DNA of 5,538 nt from an uncultured Pirellulaceae bacterium (GTDB lineage Bacteria > Planctomycetota > Planctomycetia > Pirellulales > Pirellulaceae). Below the pieces are notes generated by a model. It was not told the origin of the DNA, did no database searches, and saw nothing but the letters and a program-made list of their open reading frames with translations. The stretch is taken from positions 1-5,538 of the forward strand of contig CAKQNH010000384.1 in NCBI GenBank assembly GCA_934255105.1. The letters are read 5' to 3'. Both the position numbers and the translations under genes were made by a program. Of the stretch, positions 1 to 5,538 are shown piece by piece; within the stretch, counting starts at the first letter, position 1, and each line of letters starts with the position of its first letter.

Positions 1-33
1 CCAACGACTTCCATACTTGCCAAGGTCCCGCTG

Positions 34-1074
34 TTGATACTGATATTACGCAATGGAGCTACCGACCAGGAGGTGGACCACGTGATCCAGCGCGTGGAGG
101 CCATGGGCTTGACCGCGCACTTAAGCCGTGGGACCTTCCGCACGATCGTAGGAATCATTGGAGACGAAGAATTGCTGCGCGAGACGCCTTTAAGGGCGAT
201 TACTGGTGTAGCTGACGTCATTCCCGTCCTGCCCCCGTATAAGCTGGCCAGTCTCGACGCCCACCCGCAAGGGAGCGTGGTGGATGTGTCTGGAGTCAAA
301 GTGGGGGGCGGATCGCTGGCTATGATTGCAGGCCCTTGCTCGGTTGAAGAGCCGGAGCGGATGGACCGCATCGCTGCGGCCGTGCGGGCCAGCGGCGCGA
401 ATATCTTTCGCGGCGGTGCCTACAAACCTCGCACCAGCCCCTACGCATTCCAAGGCCTTGGGGTGGAAGGGCTGAAGATTCTACGCGACACCGGCCTCAA
501 GCACTCGATGCCTGTAGTGACCGAAGTCACCGATCCACGCAACGTCGAAGTCGTAGCTGAATACGCCGACATGCTCCAGATCGGCGCTCGCAATATGCAG
601 AACTTTGTACTGTTGACGGAAGCGGGCAGAACACACCGCCCCGTGCTACTCAAGCGCGGTATGTCAGCCACCGTTACCGATCTGCTGATGAGTGCCGAGT
701 ACGTGTTGAGCCAGGGTAATTCTGCGGTGGTCCTGTGCGAACGAGGCGTCAAAGGCTTTGACAGTGCGACGCGCAATTTGTATGACGTGGCTTCCGTGGC
801 GTTGTCCAAGTTGTTGAGCCACCTGCCGATCATTGTCGACCCCAGCCATGCGACGGGACGCCCTGATCTAATTCCGGCTTGTGCCTTAGCCGGGCTGGCC
901 GTCGGAGCCGATGGCGTACATATCGAAGTTCACGACTGCCCCGAAGAGGCCAAGAGCGATGGTCCTCAAGCTTTGCTGCCTGCACAGTATGGCGAATTGA
1001 TGGGACAGATGAAAAAGCTGGCCGAACTATTTGGCAAAACCATTTCGAGCAAACAATCTGGAGAGAAACATTGA
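34..1074 (+). CDS. aroF: 3-deoxy-7-phosphoheptulonate (DAHP) synthase, type I-beta
   Basis: This cytosolic enzyme condenses phosphoenolpyruvate with erythrose 4-phosphate, the first step of the shikimate pathway to aromatic amino acids. The 346-residue product has an N-terminal ferredoxin-like regulatory domain (about residues 1-65), which in this subfamily mediates feedback inhibition by aromatic amino acids. A TIM-barrel catalytic domain follows. Visible motifs are GPCSVE (100-105), [15 protein letters not shown] (127-141), KRG (207-209), DPSHATGR (269-276) and GVHIEVH (294-300). The expected metal ligands are Cys102, His272, Glu298 and Asp309; to my recollection these match the Thermotoga maritima enzyme's numbering exactly, which supports the TTG start at 34. 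An AAGG at 22-25 lies 8 bases upstream. The frame stays open to the left edge, so a longer start cannot be excluded. The stop overlaps the tpiA start. Confidence 0.95.
   Translation: MILILRNGATDQEVDHVIQRVEAMGLTAHLSRGTFRTIVGIIGDEELLRETPLRAITGVADVIPVLPPYKLASLDAHPQGSVVDVSGVKVGGGSLAMIAGPCSVEEPERMDRIAAAVRASGANIFRGGAYKPRTSPYAFQGLGVEGLKILRDTGLKHSMPVVTEVTDPRNVEVVAEYADMLQIGARNMQNFVLLTEAGRTHRPVLLKRGMSATVTDLLMSAEYVLSQGNSAVVLCERGVKGFDSATRNLYDVASVALSKLLSHLPIIVDPSHATGRPDLIPACALAGLAVGADGVHIEVHDCPEEAKSDGPQALLPAQYGELMGQMKKLAELFGKTISSKQSGEKH
1060..1065 (+). promoter_or_regulatory. Ribosome binding site of tpiA, inside the end of aroF
   Basis: GGAGAG lies 5 bases before the TTG at 1071. It decides the tpiA start: the open frame runs back to 879, but those extra codons lie inside aroF and do not look like triosephosphate isomerase. 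Confidence 0.7.
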
Positions 1075-1826
1075 GAAAGCCATTTATCGCCGGCAATTGG
1101 AAGATGAACCTGCTGTGCGAGTCCGCTGTAAACTTGGCGCACCAATTGGCGGCGCTACTACCTAACGACGACAACGTGCAGGTCGCCCTGTGTCCACCGG
1201 CAGTCTACCTGTCACAAGTGGCTGAGGCACTGCAAGGGTTCGAAATCGGGCTGGGCGCACAGGACATGTCGCCAGAGAAAGAGGGAGCCTTTACTGGTGA
1301 AGTAAGCGGACCGATGCTCAAAGATGTGGGCTGCAGTTGCGTCATCTTGGGGCACAGCGAACGCCGCCAGTTGTTTGGCGAAACGGACGCATCGGTCAAC
1401 GCCAAGACCAAGGCTGCCTTGAGCTATGGCCTGACGCCGATCGTGTGCGTGGGCGAAACGTTGAGCCAGCGCGAGGAGGACGCTACGGCCAAGGTAATCG
1501 AATCGCAAGTCCGCGGCTCGCTGGCTGGGTTGACTCCCCAGCAGGCTGCCCGAATTGTGGTCGCTTATGAGCCCGTGTGGGCCATCGGAACGGGCAAAAC
1601 CGCCACGCCGTCCCAAGCCGAAGATGTCCATGCGCAGATCCGCAAGCTGCTGGCCGAACTATTTGGAGTCGACGTGGCTGATGCCATTCGCCTTCAATAT
1701 GGTGGCAGTGTCAAGCCGGACAATGCCGCTGAACTCATGGGACAACCCAACATCGACGGGGCTCTGGTGGGTGGCGCAGCGTTGAAGGCCGACAGTTTTG
1801 CTGCGATCGTGGCCGCAGCCCGCTGA
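1071..1826 (+). CDS. tpiA: Triosephosphate isomerase
   Basis: This enzyme interconverts dihydroxyacetone phosphate and glyceraldehyde 3-phosphate in glycolysis and gluconeogenesis, in the cytosol and usually as a dimer. From the TTG at 1071 the product is 251 residues, the standard bacterial length. It shows the whole catalytic set: AGNWKMN with Lys11; VILGHSERR with the electrophilic His95; [14 protein letters not shown] with catalytic base Glu167 and the flexible phosphate-gripping loop 6; YGGSVKP (210-216); and [10 protein letters not shown] (230-239), which binds the phosphate. The start TTG overlaps the aroF stop as TTGA, so translation is probably coupled to aroF. It carries an 18-base exact match to the 3' end of aroF (see findings). 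The gene looks intact and ordinary. Confidence 0.97.
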   Translation: MRKPFIAGNWKMNLLCESAVNLAHQLAALLPNDDNVQVALCPPAVYLSQVAEALQGFEIGLGAQDMSPEKEGAFTGEVSGPMLKDVGCSCVILGHSERRQLFGETDASVNAKTKAALSYGLTPIVCVGETLSQREEDATAKVIESQVRGSLAGLTPQQAARIVVAYEPVWAIGTGKTATPSQAEDVHAQIRKLLAELFGVDVADAIRLQYGGSVKPDNAAELMGQPNIDGALVGGAALKADSFAAIVAAAR

Positions 1827-1851
1827 AAAATTCAAAAGTCATTCATTGCCT

Positions 1852-1856
1852 AAGGA
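1852..1856 (+). promoter_or_regulatory. Ribosome binding site of secG
   Basis: AAGGA lies 7 bases before the ATG at 1864 and only 1 base before the in-frame ATG at 1858. Spacing therefore favours 1864 as the secG start. Confidence 0.6.
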
Positions 1857-1863
1857 AATGGTC

Positions 1864-2406
1864 ATGCTGTTGATTGCAGAGTTCAAACAGTACTTTTTTG
1901 GGATGAGCATCTTCATTACGTCGATGTTTCTGATAATGTTGGTCTTGGTCCAGCGGGGTCGCGGTGGCGGTCTCACGGGAGCCTTGGGTGGCGCTGGCGG
2001 ACAGAGCGCGTTTGGCACCAAGGCGGGCGATCTATTTACACGCATCACCATCGTGGTCGCCGCCGTATGGATCATTCTGTGCGCGGGTGCCGTGTTTTTT
2101 CTTCGAGACCGCGACTTGCCTGGTAGCGGTTTGGATGCGCGTCCACCTGGTAGCATGACCTCGACCACTGCCCCGCTCACGGATTCGTCCACTGATCCGC
2201 TCATGGGCTCGTCCACGACCGGCCCAGCGGAGAACGCTACGACTGAACTCGCTATCCCAGATACCAGTCCGCCGGCGGGTGTCGCTCCCGAGAACGGTGT
2301 CGCTCCCGAGAGCGGCGCGGTCGCACCGCCGTTGGAACTCGCGCCTGCAACGGATGCTGCGGCTACCGAGGAGGCAGCGGTTGAAGATGCAGCCAAAAAT
2401 CCGTAG
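1864..2406 (+). CDS. secG: Preprotein translocase subunit SecG with long C-terminal tail
   Basis: SecG is the small accessory subunit of the SecYEG inner-membrane channel and assists SecA-driven export. From the ATG at 1864 the product is 180 residues, about twice the usual 75-110. The SecG core has a first membrane segment (about 11-30), a Gly-rich loop containing the hallmark QRGRGGGLTG and SAFGTKAGD stretches (30-56), and a second membrane segment (about 61-80). Residues 81-180 form a low-complexity tail rich in Pro, Ala, Ser and Thr, acidic near its end, with no predicted structure. If topology follows E. coli SecG, both ends lie outside the cytoplasm, so the tail would face the periplasm. 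The tail carries two internal DNA duplications (listed separately). The alternative ATG at 1858 adds two residues. The core assignment is sure; the function of the tail is unknown. Confidence 0.92.
   Translation: MLLIAEFKQYFFGMSIFITSMFLIMLVLVQRGRGGGLTGALGGAGGQSAFGTKAGDLFTRITIVVAAVWIILCAGAVFFLRDRDLPGSGLDARPPGSMTSTTAPLTDSSTDPLMGSSTTGPAENATTELAIPDTSPPAGVAPENGVAPESGAVAPPLELAPATDAAATEEAAVEDAAKNP
2173..2220 (+). repeat. Imperfect 24-base tandem duplication in the secG tail
   Basis: The units are 2173-2196 and 2197-2220, with 17 of 24 bases identical; the first 20 bases differ at three positions. They encode PLTDSSTD followed by PLMGSSTT. The duplication is in frame and lengthens the disordered tail of SecG. 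Confidence 0.7.
2278..2313 (+). repeat. 18-base tandem duplication in the secG tail
   Basis: The units are 2278-2295 and 2296-2313, with 17 of 18 bases identical. They encode GVAPEN followed by GVAPES, and a degenerate third unit (GAVAPP) follows at once. Near identity suggests a recent slippage-type duplication. Confidence 0.8.
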
Positions 2407-2440
2407 AGATGTTTCCTGATTATTTTGAGCTTTAGTCCAG

Positions 2441-2517
2441 CCCCTCACCCCCGCAATCCTCTCTCTCCCGTATCTCCGAGAAACATAACTCCGGGAAATA
2501 CATTACCGGGCGAGGGG
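2441..2517. repeat. Palindromic GC-rich intergenic element (REP/MITE-like)
   Basis: The outer arms are CCCCTCACCC (2441-2450) and GGGCGAGGGG (2508-2517), which are inverted copies with one mismatch. An inner stem pairs 2470-2477 with 2494-2501, with one mismatch. The CCCCTCACCCC...GGCGAGGGGGAG style resembles dispersed extragenic palindromes that I recall from many bacterial genomes; that resemblance is recollection, not a search result. It sits 34 bases after secG and could act as a weak bidirectional terminator or mRNA-end stabiliser, but no T-run follows it. Only one copy is in the window, so its repetitive nature is unproven. Confidence 0.5.
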
Positions 2518-2537
2518 GAGACTGATGTCAGGTCTCG

Positions 2538-2566
2538 ACTCTCCCGTTGTGCCGAGGGGAGCGGGA
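2538..2566. other. Small GC-rich hairpin candidate upstream of yicC
   Basis: CTCCC at 2541-2545 can pair with GGGAG at 2557-2561. Alternatively TCCCG at 2542-2546 can pair with CGGGA at 2562-2566. The two folds exclude each other. It may be a decayed part of the neighbouring palindromic element or a minor leader structure. The stems are short, so this is weak. Confidence 0.25.
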
Positions 2567-2649
2567 AATGTTTGGGGGTTAGCTCTTGCACAGGGCTGGG
2601 CGTAGCGATCGAGAGGGAAATAGTTATTCACAGCGGCATCGACCACAGC

Positions 2650-2655
2650 GAGGGA
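2650..2655 (+). promoter_or_regulatory. Ribosome binding site of yicC
   Basis: GAGGGA lies 5 bases before the GTG at 2661. It favours this GTG over the in-frame ATG at 2673, which would cut into the conserved SMTG start of the family. Confidence 0.6.
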
Positions 2656-2660
2656 ACTCC

Positions 2661-3554
2661 GTGCTACTGAGCATGACAGGACAGGGACAGGGGCGGCGCG
2701 CTTATGGTGCGGCGGAGATCGCTGCGGAAGTGCGCGCGGTCAATAATCGCCATTTGAAGGTGCAGATCCGTACCTGCGATAGCCTGCGTGGACTCGAACC
2801 GCAGATCGAGACCTTGGTGCGTAAGACGCTCCGCCGCGGTTCGCTGCAGCTCAATGTTCAGCTCTCGGGGACGCTTTCCAGCAATCGTTTCCAATTGCAC
2901 GAACCGGTGATTCGGAGCTATGTCGAGCAGTGCCAGACGCTGGCTGCCAAGCTAGGTGTAGACGGAAAAGTCGCCCTGCGCGATCTACTGCCGTTGCCAG
3001 GTGTCATCGACGAAAGCCATAGTCAGGATGATGGCGAGGCCACCCCCGCAGAGTTGGTCGCGGAGGTGATGTCCACGATTGCTGAGACACTCGAGTGCCT
3101 CAACGGGATGCGCCGCGCAGAAGGCCAGTCGATGGGGGACGAGCTAAAGCGTCAATTGTCCTGTCTGGCCGAGTTGACGGCGGATATCGAACGACGTGCG
3201 CCGCATGTGGTGGAGGAGTATCGCCATCGACTAGAGGCTCGTCTAGCCAGCGTGCTATCGGATTTGGGAGCCAAACTGCCGGAGGCCGACTTGGCCCGCG
3301 AAGTTTTGATCATGGCTGATAAGGCCGATATCCGCGAAGAAATTGTGAGATTGCGCAGCCATTTCTCTCAGTTTGAAAAACTGCTCGAGGCCGAAGAAAG
3401 CCAAGGCCGCAAGCTGGATTTCCTGATCCAAGAGCTGTTTCGCGAAGCCAATACGATCGGCTCCAAGGCCGGGGATGCTGAAATTGCTCAGCGCGTCGTG
3501 GATATCAAGACTATCATAGAACAAATGCGCGAACTCGTGCAGAATGTGGAGTAG
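2661..3554 (+). CDS. yicC: YicC/YloC family endoribonuclease
   Basis: Members of this family are cytosolic endoribonucleases; E. coli YicC has been linked to degradation of the small RNA RyhB. The 297-residue product from the GTG at 2661 is close to the E. coli length (287). The N-terminal YicC domain (about 1-155) opens with LLSMTGQGQG and has AEVRAVNNRHL (22-32) and RRGSLQLNVQLSG (58-70). A charged helical middle with RRAEGQSMGDEL follows at 151-162. The C-terminal DUF1732 domain (about 210-297) has DIREEIVRLRSHFSQFEKLL (223-242), GRKLDFLIQELFREANTIGS (249-268) and the typical ending ELVQNVE. The gene leads the yicC-gmk-rpoZ-coaC-coaB block; yicC next to gmk is a widespread arrangement. The family call is firm; the RNA target here is unknown. 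Confidence 0.95.
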   Translation: MLLSMTGQGQGRRAYGAAEIAAEVRAVNNRHLKVQIRTCDSLRGLEPQIETLVRKTLRRGSLQLNVQLSGTLSSNRFQLHEPVIRSYVEQCQTLAAKLGVDGKVALRDLLPLPGVIDESHSQDDGEATPAELVAEVMSTIAETLECLNGMRRAEGQSMGDELKRQLSCLAELTADIERRAPHVVEEYRHRLEARLASVLSDLGAKLPEADLAREVLIMADKADIREEIVRLRSHFSQFEKLLEAEESQGRKLDFLIQELFREANTIGSKAGDAEIAQRVVDIKTIIEQMRELVQNVE

Positions 3555-3687
3555 CCATGGCTCACCAACTCAGCCGCCACACGACTCAGACTGTAAAGAC
3601 GCATCGCGCGCCCCAAGAGTGCGGTGGGAGAGCAGACGAAAGCGGCGACAAAACGGCGGAGCCGAGCTATGAATCTGCCGAGCTCTC

Positions 3688-3694
3688 AGGAGGA
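3688..3694 (+). promoter_or_regulatory. Strong ribosome binding site for the internal gmk start
   Basis: AGGAGGA lies 6 bases before the GTG at 3701. It is the best Shine-Dalgarno match in the window and supports translation of guanylate kinase from 3701 rather than from the ATG at 3557, which has only GGAG (3548-3551) 5 bases upstream. Confidence 0.7.
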
Positions 3695-3700
3695 ACTGCG

Positions 3701-4288
3701 GTGCGGTGCGATACGAAGCTTCCCAAGACGGGACACCTGATTATCTTGTCCGGCCCTTCGGGAGCGGGCAAGAGCACGGTAGTTCGCGAATTGCTCGCAA
3801 ACTGCTCGCTGCCGATCGAGCTGGCCGTATCGGTGACGACACGCAAGCAGCGGACTGGCGAAGTGGCCGGTCGCGACTACGAGTTTGTCAGCCACGCAGA
3901 GTTCGAACGGATGCGGCAAGCGGGCGAATTTTTGGAGTGCAAAGAAGTTTTTGGACGAGGTGATTGGTATGGCACGCCTCTCGCCCAAGTCGAACATGGC
4001 CTAAAAAATGGCAAATGGATGTTGCTGGAAATTGACGTTCAAGGTGCCTTGAGCGTCATGGCACAGCGGCCGGATGCGGTCAGTTTTTTTGTGCATCCTG
4101 GCTCGTTGGAGGAATTGTCCATTCGGCTGCGGCGCCGCGGCACGGATGACGAACAAGCGATCCAGCGGCGATTGGAAGTCGCTGCGGAGGAATTACAAGC
4201 ATTGAAGCATTACAAGCACGAGGTGATCAACCGCCAAGTGCAGCTATCCGCATCGGAAATCTGTCACACCTTACACCAATATTGCTAG
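3701..4288 (+). CDS. gmk: Guanylate kinase
   Basis: This enzyme phosphorylates GMP to GDP with ATP, an essential step in guanine nucleotide supply, in the cytosol. From the GTG at 3701 the product is 195 residues, within the usual 190-210. It shows the P-loop GPSGAGKS (18-25), the GMP-binding SVTTRKQRTGE (44-54) and GRDYEF (57-62), the segment GEFLECKEVFGRGDWYGT (75-92), DVQGA (112-116) and the lid RLRRRGTDD (142-150). The start is uncertain. The frame is open back to an ATG at 3557, just after the yicC stop, which would add 48 polar, low-complexity residues before the kinase domain. The strong ribosome binding site and the family length favour 3701. The C-terminus (HYKHEVINRQ, 170-179) departs slightly from the common YDYVIVND pattern but is recognisable. 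Confidence 0.93.
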   Translation: MRCDTKLPKTGHLIILSGPSGAGKSTVVRELLANCSLPIELAVSVTTRKQRTGEVAGRDYEFVSHAEFERMRQAGEFLECKEVFGRGDWYGTPLAQVEHGLKNGKWMLLEIDVQGALSVMAQRPDAVSFFVHPGSLEELSIRLRRRGTDDEQAIQRRLEVAAEELQALKHYKHEVINRQVQLSASEICHTLHQYC

Positions 4289-4297
4289 GGAAACTAC

Positions 4298-4558
4298 ATG
4301 CTAGATGAATTGAAAGAAGAAGAGATCGTCAACAAAGTCGGCGGCCGTTTTAAGCTCTCGACGTTGATTCAAAAACGACTGGTGCAGCTCAACCGCGGCA
4401 GTCGTCCGCTGGTGGACAACCCACCGGAAAACAAGATGGAAATCGTCCTGCAAGAAATTCTGCAGGATAAGATTTTTCTTAGCGCGCCTGACGAAATGGC
4501 GCTGGCGACCGAACAGCATGACGGCGATCTGCTGGATATGGATTCGCTTGAATTATGA
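4298..4558 (+). CDS. rpoZ: DNA-directed RNA polymerase omega subunit
   Basis: Omega helps fold and retain the beta-prime subunit of RNA polymerase. The 86-residue product is in the normal size range and has the family core [20 protein letters not shown] (14-33), followed by GSRPLVD (34-40) and KMEIVLQEI (46-54). The C-terminus is acidic ([13 protein letters not shown]). The start ATG at 4298 follows AGGGA (4287-4291) by 6 bases, and that site overlaps the gmk stop. Position between gmk and coaC is the classic rpoZ location and supports the call, since omega proteins are short and diverge readily. Its stop overlaps the coaC start as ATGA, so the two are probably translationally coupled. Confidence 0.9.
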   Translation: MLDELKEEEIVNKVGGRFKLSTLIQKRLVQLNRGSRPLVDNPPENKMEIVLQEILQDKIFLSAPDEMALATEQHDGDLLDMDSLEL

Positions 4559-5103
4559 ACTCGCGGCGTATCGTGGTCGCTATCGGCGGCGGTATCGCCG
4601 CCTATAAAACGGCGGTGCTCGTCAGTCGCTTGGTGCAAGCCCAGCATCACGTGGAAGTCGTGCTGAGCCACGGTGCCACGCACTTTGTCGGGGCGGCGAC
4701 CTTCGCCGCCCTGTGCGGGCGCCCGCCGACCATCGATAGCTATGATCCGCGTTTCCCGCTGGGGCCACATATCGAACTGGCCGAAGGCGCCGATATGTTG
4801 ATTATCGCTCCCGCTACAGCCCGCATCCTGGCGAGCTGCGCGCTGGGGCTGGCCGACGATTTGATCTCCACGCTCTACTTGGCTTGTCAGTGTCCCGTTT
4901 TGATGGCACCGGCTATGAGCGCCCCCATGTGGGATCAACCCAGCGTGCAACGCAATGTAGCGACGCTCCGCAGCGACTCAGTTGAGTTGGTTGGCCCCAA
5001 TAGCGGATGGTTGAGCTGCCGCAAGCTAGGCTCTGGCCGCATGGCCGAGCCAGAAGAGATCATGGCAGCCATGGCTGATAAACTAACACCTGGTCAGAAC
5101 TGA
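4555..5103 (+). CDS. coaC: Phosphopantothenoylcysteine decarboxylase (stand-alone CoaC flavoprotein)
   Basis: This FMN enzyme of the HFCD family decarboxylates 4'-phosphopantothenoylcysteine to 4'-phosphopantetheine in coenzyme A synthesis. The 182-residue product has the Gly-rich FMN segment [10 protein letters not shown] (9-18), [10 protein letters not shown] (71-80) with catalytic His72, the APATA motif (85-89), ADDLIST (100-106), PAMSAPMW (119-126), and the substrate clamp [16 protein letters not shown] (151-166) with Cys155. Against E. coli Dfp, His75, Asn125 and Cys158 align at a constant offset of three, so Ser122 sits where Asn is expected. Ala9 replaces the Gly corresponding to E. 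coli Gly11. The gene starts within the rpoZ stop (ATGA) without a clear ribosome binding site, so coupling to rpoZ is likely. Unlike E. coli, the decarboxylase and ligase are separate genes. Activity is probable but not assured given the substitution. Confidence 0.92.
   Translation: MNSRRIVVAIGGGIAAYKTAVLVSRLVQAQHHVEVVLSHGATHFVGAATFAALCGRPPTIDSYDPRFPLGPHIELAEGADMLIIAPATARILASCALGLADDLISTLYLACQCPVLMAPAMSAPMWDQPSVQRNVATLRSDSVELVGPNSGWLSCRKLGSGRMAEPEEIMAAMADKLTPGQN
4585..4602 (+). other. Hairpin 1 early in coaC
   Basis: GGCGGCG (4585-4591) and CGCCGCC (4596-4602) form a perfect 7-base-pair stem around the loop GTAT. It begins 30 bases after the coaC start. It encodes part of the Gly-rich FMN segment, so coding constraint may explain it. 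Confidence 0.5.
4691..4711 (+). other. Hairpin 2 in coaC with matching arms
   Basis: GGGCGGCG (4691-4698) and CGCCGCCC (4704-4711) form a perfect 8-base-pair stem around the loop ACCTT. The arms contain the same 7-mers as the hairpin at 4585-4602, so arms could also pair between the two. It encodes GAATFAAL, in a different codon register from hairpin 1. Confidence 0.5.
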
Positions 5104-5118
5104 AAATCAAGGAGAGCT

Positions 5119-5538
5119 ATGGCAAAAATCCTTATTACCTCAGGCCCTACGCGGCAGTATCTCGATCCCGTTCGCTACTTGACCAATGCCAGTAGCGGCC
5201 GAATGGGTGCCGCCTTGGCGGAAGCAGCCATCGCACTGGGGCATCAGGTGACTGTCATCTCCGGTCCAGTCTCCGTCGACTACCCCAGCTCGGCTCAGGT
5301 GATTGCCGTAGACACGACCGACGACATGTTAGCTGCGGTGGTCGAGCATTTCCCGCAGCACGATGGGCTGATCGGAGCCGCCGCGCCTTGTGACTACATG
5401 CCGCGCCGCGTGCATTCGGCCAAGATCGCCAAAGACGGCCGCCCGCTGACGCTCGAATTGGTCGAAACGGCCGATGTCGTGGCAATGGCCGCACAGAACA
5501 AACGCGGCCATCAGTGGGTCGTTGGGTTTGCGCTGGAG
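5119..5538 (+). CDS. coaB: Phosphopantothenate-cysteine ligase, partial (cut by window end)
   Basis: CoaB joins cysteine to 4'-phosphopantothenate through a nucleotidyl intermediate (CTP in most bacteria), supplying the substrate of CoaC. The first 140 codons are present; the C-terminal part lies beyond the window. Visible are the Rossmann-like opening ILITSGPTRQYLDPVRY (4-20), TNASSGRMG (22-30) with Asn23 equivalent to E. coli Dfp Asn210, VISGPVS (46-52), GAAAPCDYMP (86-95), KIAK (102-105), whose first Lys matches the catalytic Lys region of the KxKK motif, and VGFALE (135-140). The start ATG at 5119 follows AAGGAG (5109-5114) by 4 bases. It lies 15 bases after coaC, so the two form a split version of the fused E. 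coli Dfp (CoaBC). No frameshift is seen in the visible part. Confidence 0.93.
   Translation, partial: MAKILITSGPTRQYLDPVRYLTNASSGRMGAALAEAAIALGHQVTVISGPVSVDYPSSAQVIAVDTTDDMLAAVVEHFPQHDGLIGAAAPCDYMPRRVHSAKIAKDGRPLTLELVETADVVAMAAQNKRGHQWVVGFALE

Larger units (their letters stand above)
2407..2660. other. Intergenic gap between the aroF-tpiA-secG and yicC-gmk-rpoZ-coaC blocks
   Basis: These 254 bases hold no credible gene. They contain a GC-rich palindromic element (2441-2517), a second GC-rich segment that can fold (about 2538-2566) and then the yicC ribosome binding site. Transcription of the yicC block probably starts here, but I could not find a convincing -35/-10 pair, and no hairpin followed by a T-run marks a classical terminator. 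The open frame that crosses this gap into yicC has no family resemblance before 2661. Confidence 0.6.

Noticed and set aside
879..1070. Upstream extension of the tpiA frame inside aroF
   Set aside because: The extra residues are out of frame with DAHP synthase and unlike any triosephosphate isomerase; the TTG at 1071 has a ribosome binding site and gives the family length.
1839..2396. 185-codon open frame on the - strand opposite secG
   Set aside because: It mirrors the low-complexity GC-rich secG tail, has no recognisable domain, and the + strand frame encodes a clear SecG core.
2407..2440. Classical intrinsic terminator directly after secG
   Set aside because: No GC-rich stem followed by a T-run is present in this stretch; any terminator role would have to come from the palindrome further on.
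2586..2626. Possible promoter for yicC (TTGCAC at 2586 and TAGTTA at 2621)
   Set aside because: Both hexamers are poor matches to the usual sigma factor consensus, and the spacing of 29 bases is far too long.
2425..2670. 81-codon open frame on the + strand across the intergenic gap
   Set aside because: It runs through the palindromic element, has no ribosome binding site or domain, and overlaps the yicC start.
3669..3740. Short 23-codon open frame in another register before the gmk kinase domain
   Set aside because: It has no ribosome binding site, overlaps the gmk start, and its sequence shows no sign of coding.
4369..4950. 193-codon open frame on the - strand opposite rpoZ and coaC
   Set aside because: It lies opposite two well-supported genes, and its protein has no recognisable motif.

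Overview
The window holds eight protein-coding genes, all on the + strand, tightly packed and recognisable as housekeeping functions. From left to right they are DAHP synthase (aroF), triosephosphate isomerase (tpiA), a long-tailed SecG, a YicC-type endoribonuclease, guanylate kinase (gmk), a short RNA polymerase omega subunit (rpoZ), phosphopantothenoylcysteine decarboxylase (coaC) and the first 140 codons of phosphopantothenate-cysteine ligase (coaB). The right edge cuts coaB. The left edge lies 33 bases before the chosen aroF start. No tRNA, rRNA, CRISPR array, transposase or phage gene was seen.

The likely source is a bacterium of the Planctomycetota, probably the Pirellulales. This is inference from protein style: the type I-beta DAHP synthase, SecG with a Pro/Ala/Thr-rich tail, guanylate kinase with an ECKEVFGRGDWYGT segment, the short omega protein, separate coaC and coaB, and frequent TTG and GTG starts. 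No database search was possible.

There are two gene blocks. Block 1 (about 34-2406) is aroF-tpiA-secG. The aroF stop and the tpiA start overlap as TTGA, and secG follows tpiA after 37 bases. Block 2 (about 2661 to the edge) is yicC-gmk-rpoZ-coaC-coaB. Here rpoZ and coaC overlap as ATGA and the other gaps are short. The yicC/gmk/rpoZ/coaBC order is widespread in bacteria and links RNA turnover, guanine nucleotide supply, RNA polymerase assembly and coenzyme A synthesis. The blocks are separated by a 254-base gap (2407-2660) that holds a palindromic GC-rich repeat-like element rather than a gene.

The content is ordinary core genome, and I see no convincing new system. The points worth a second look are: a Ser in CoaC where the family's catalytic Asn is expected; the repeat-built SecG tail; the intergenic palindrome; two competing gmk starts, with an in-frame stretch of 48 codons between them; and two hairpins with matching arms early in coaC.
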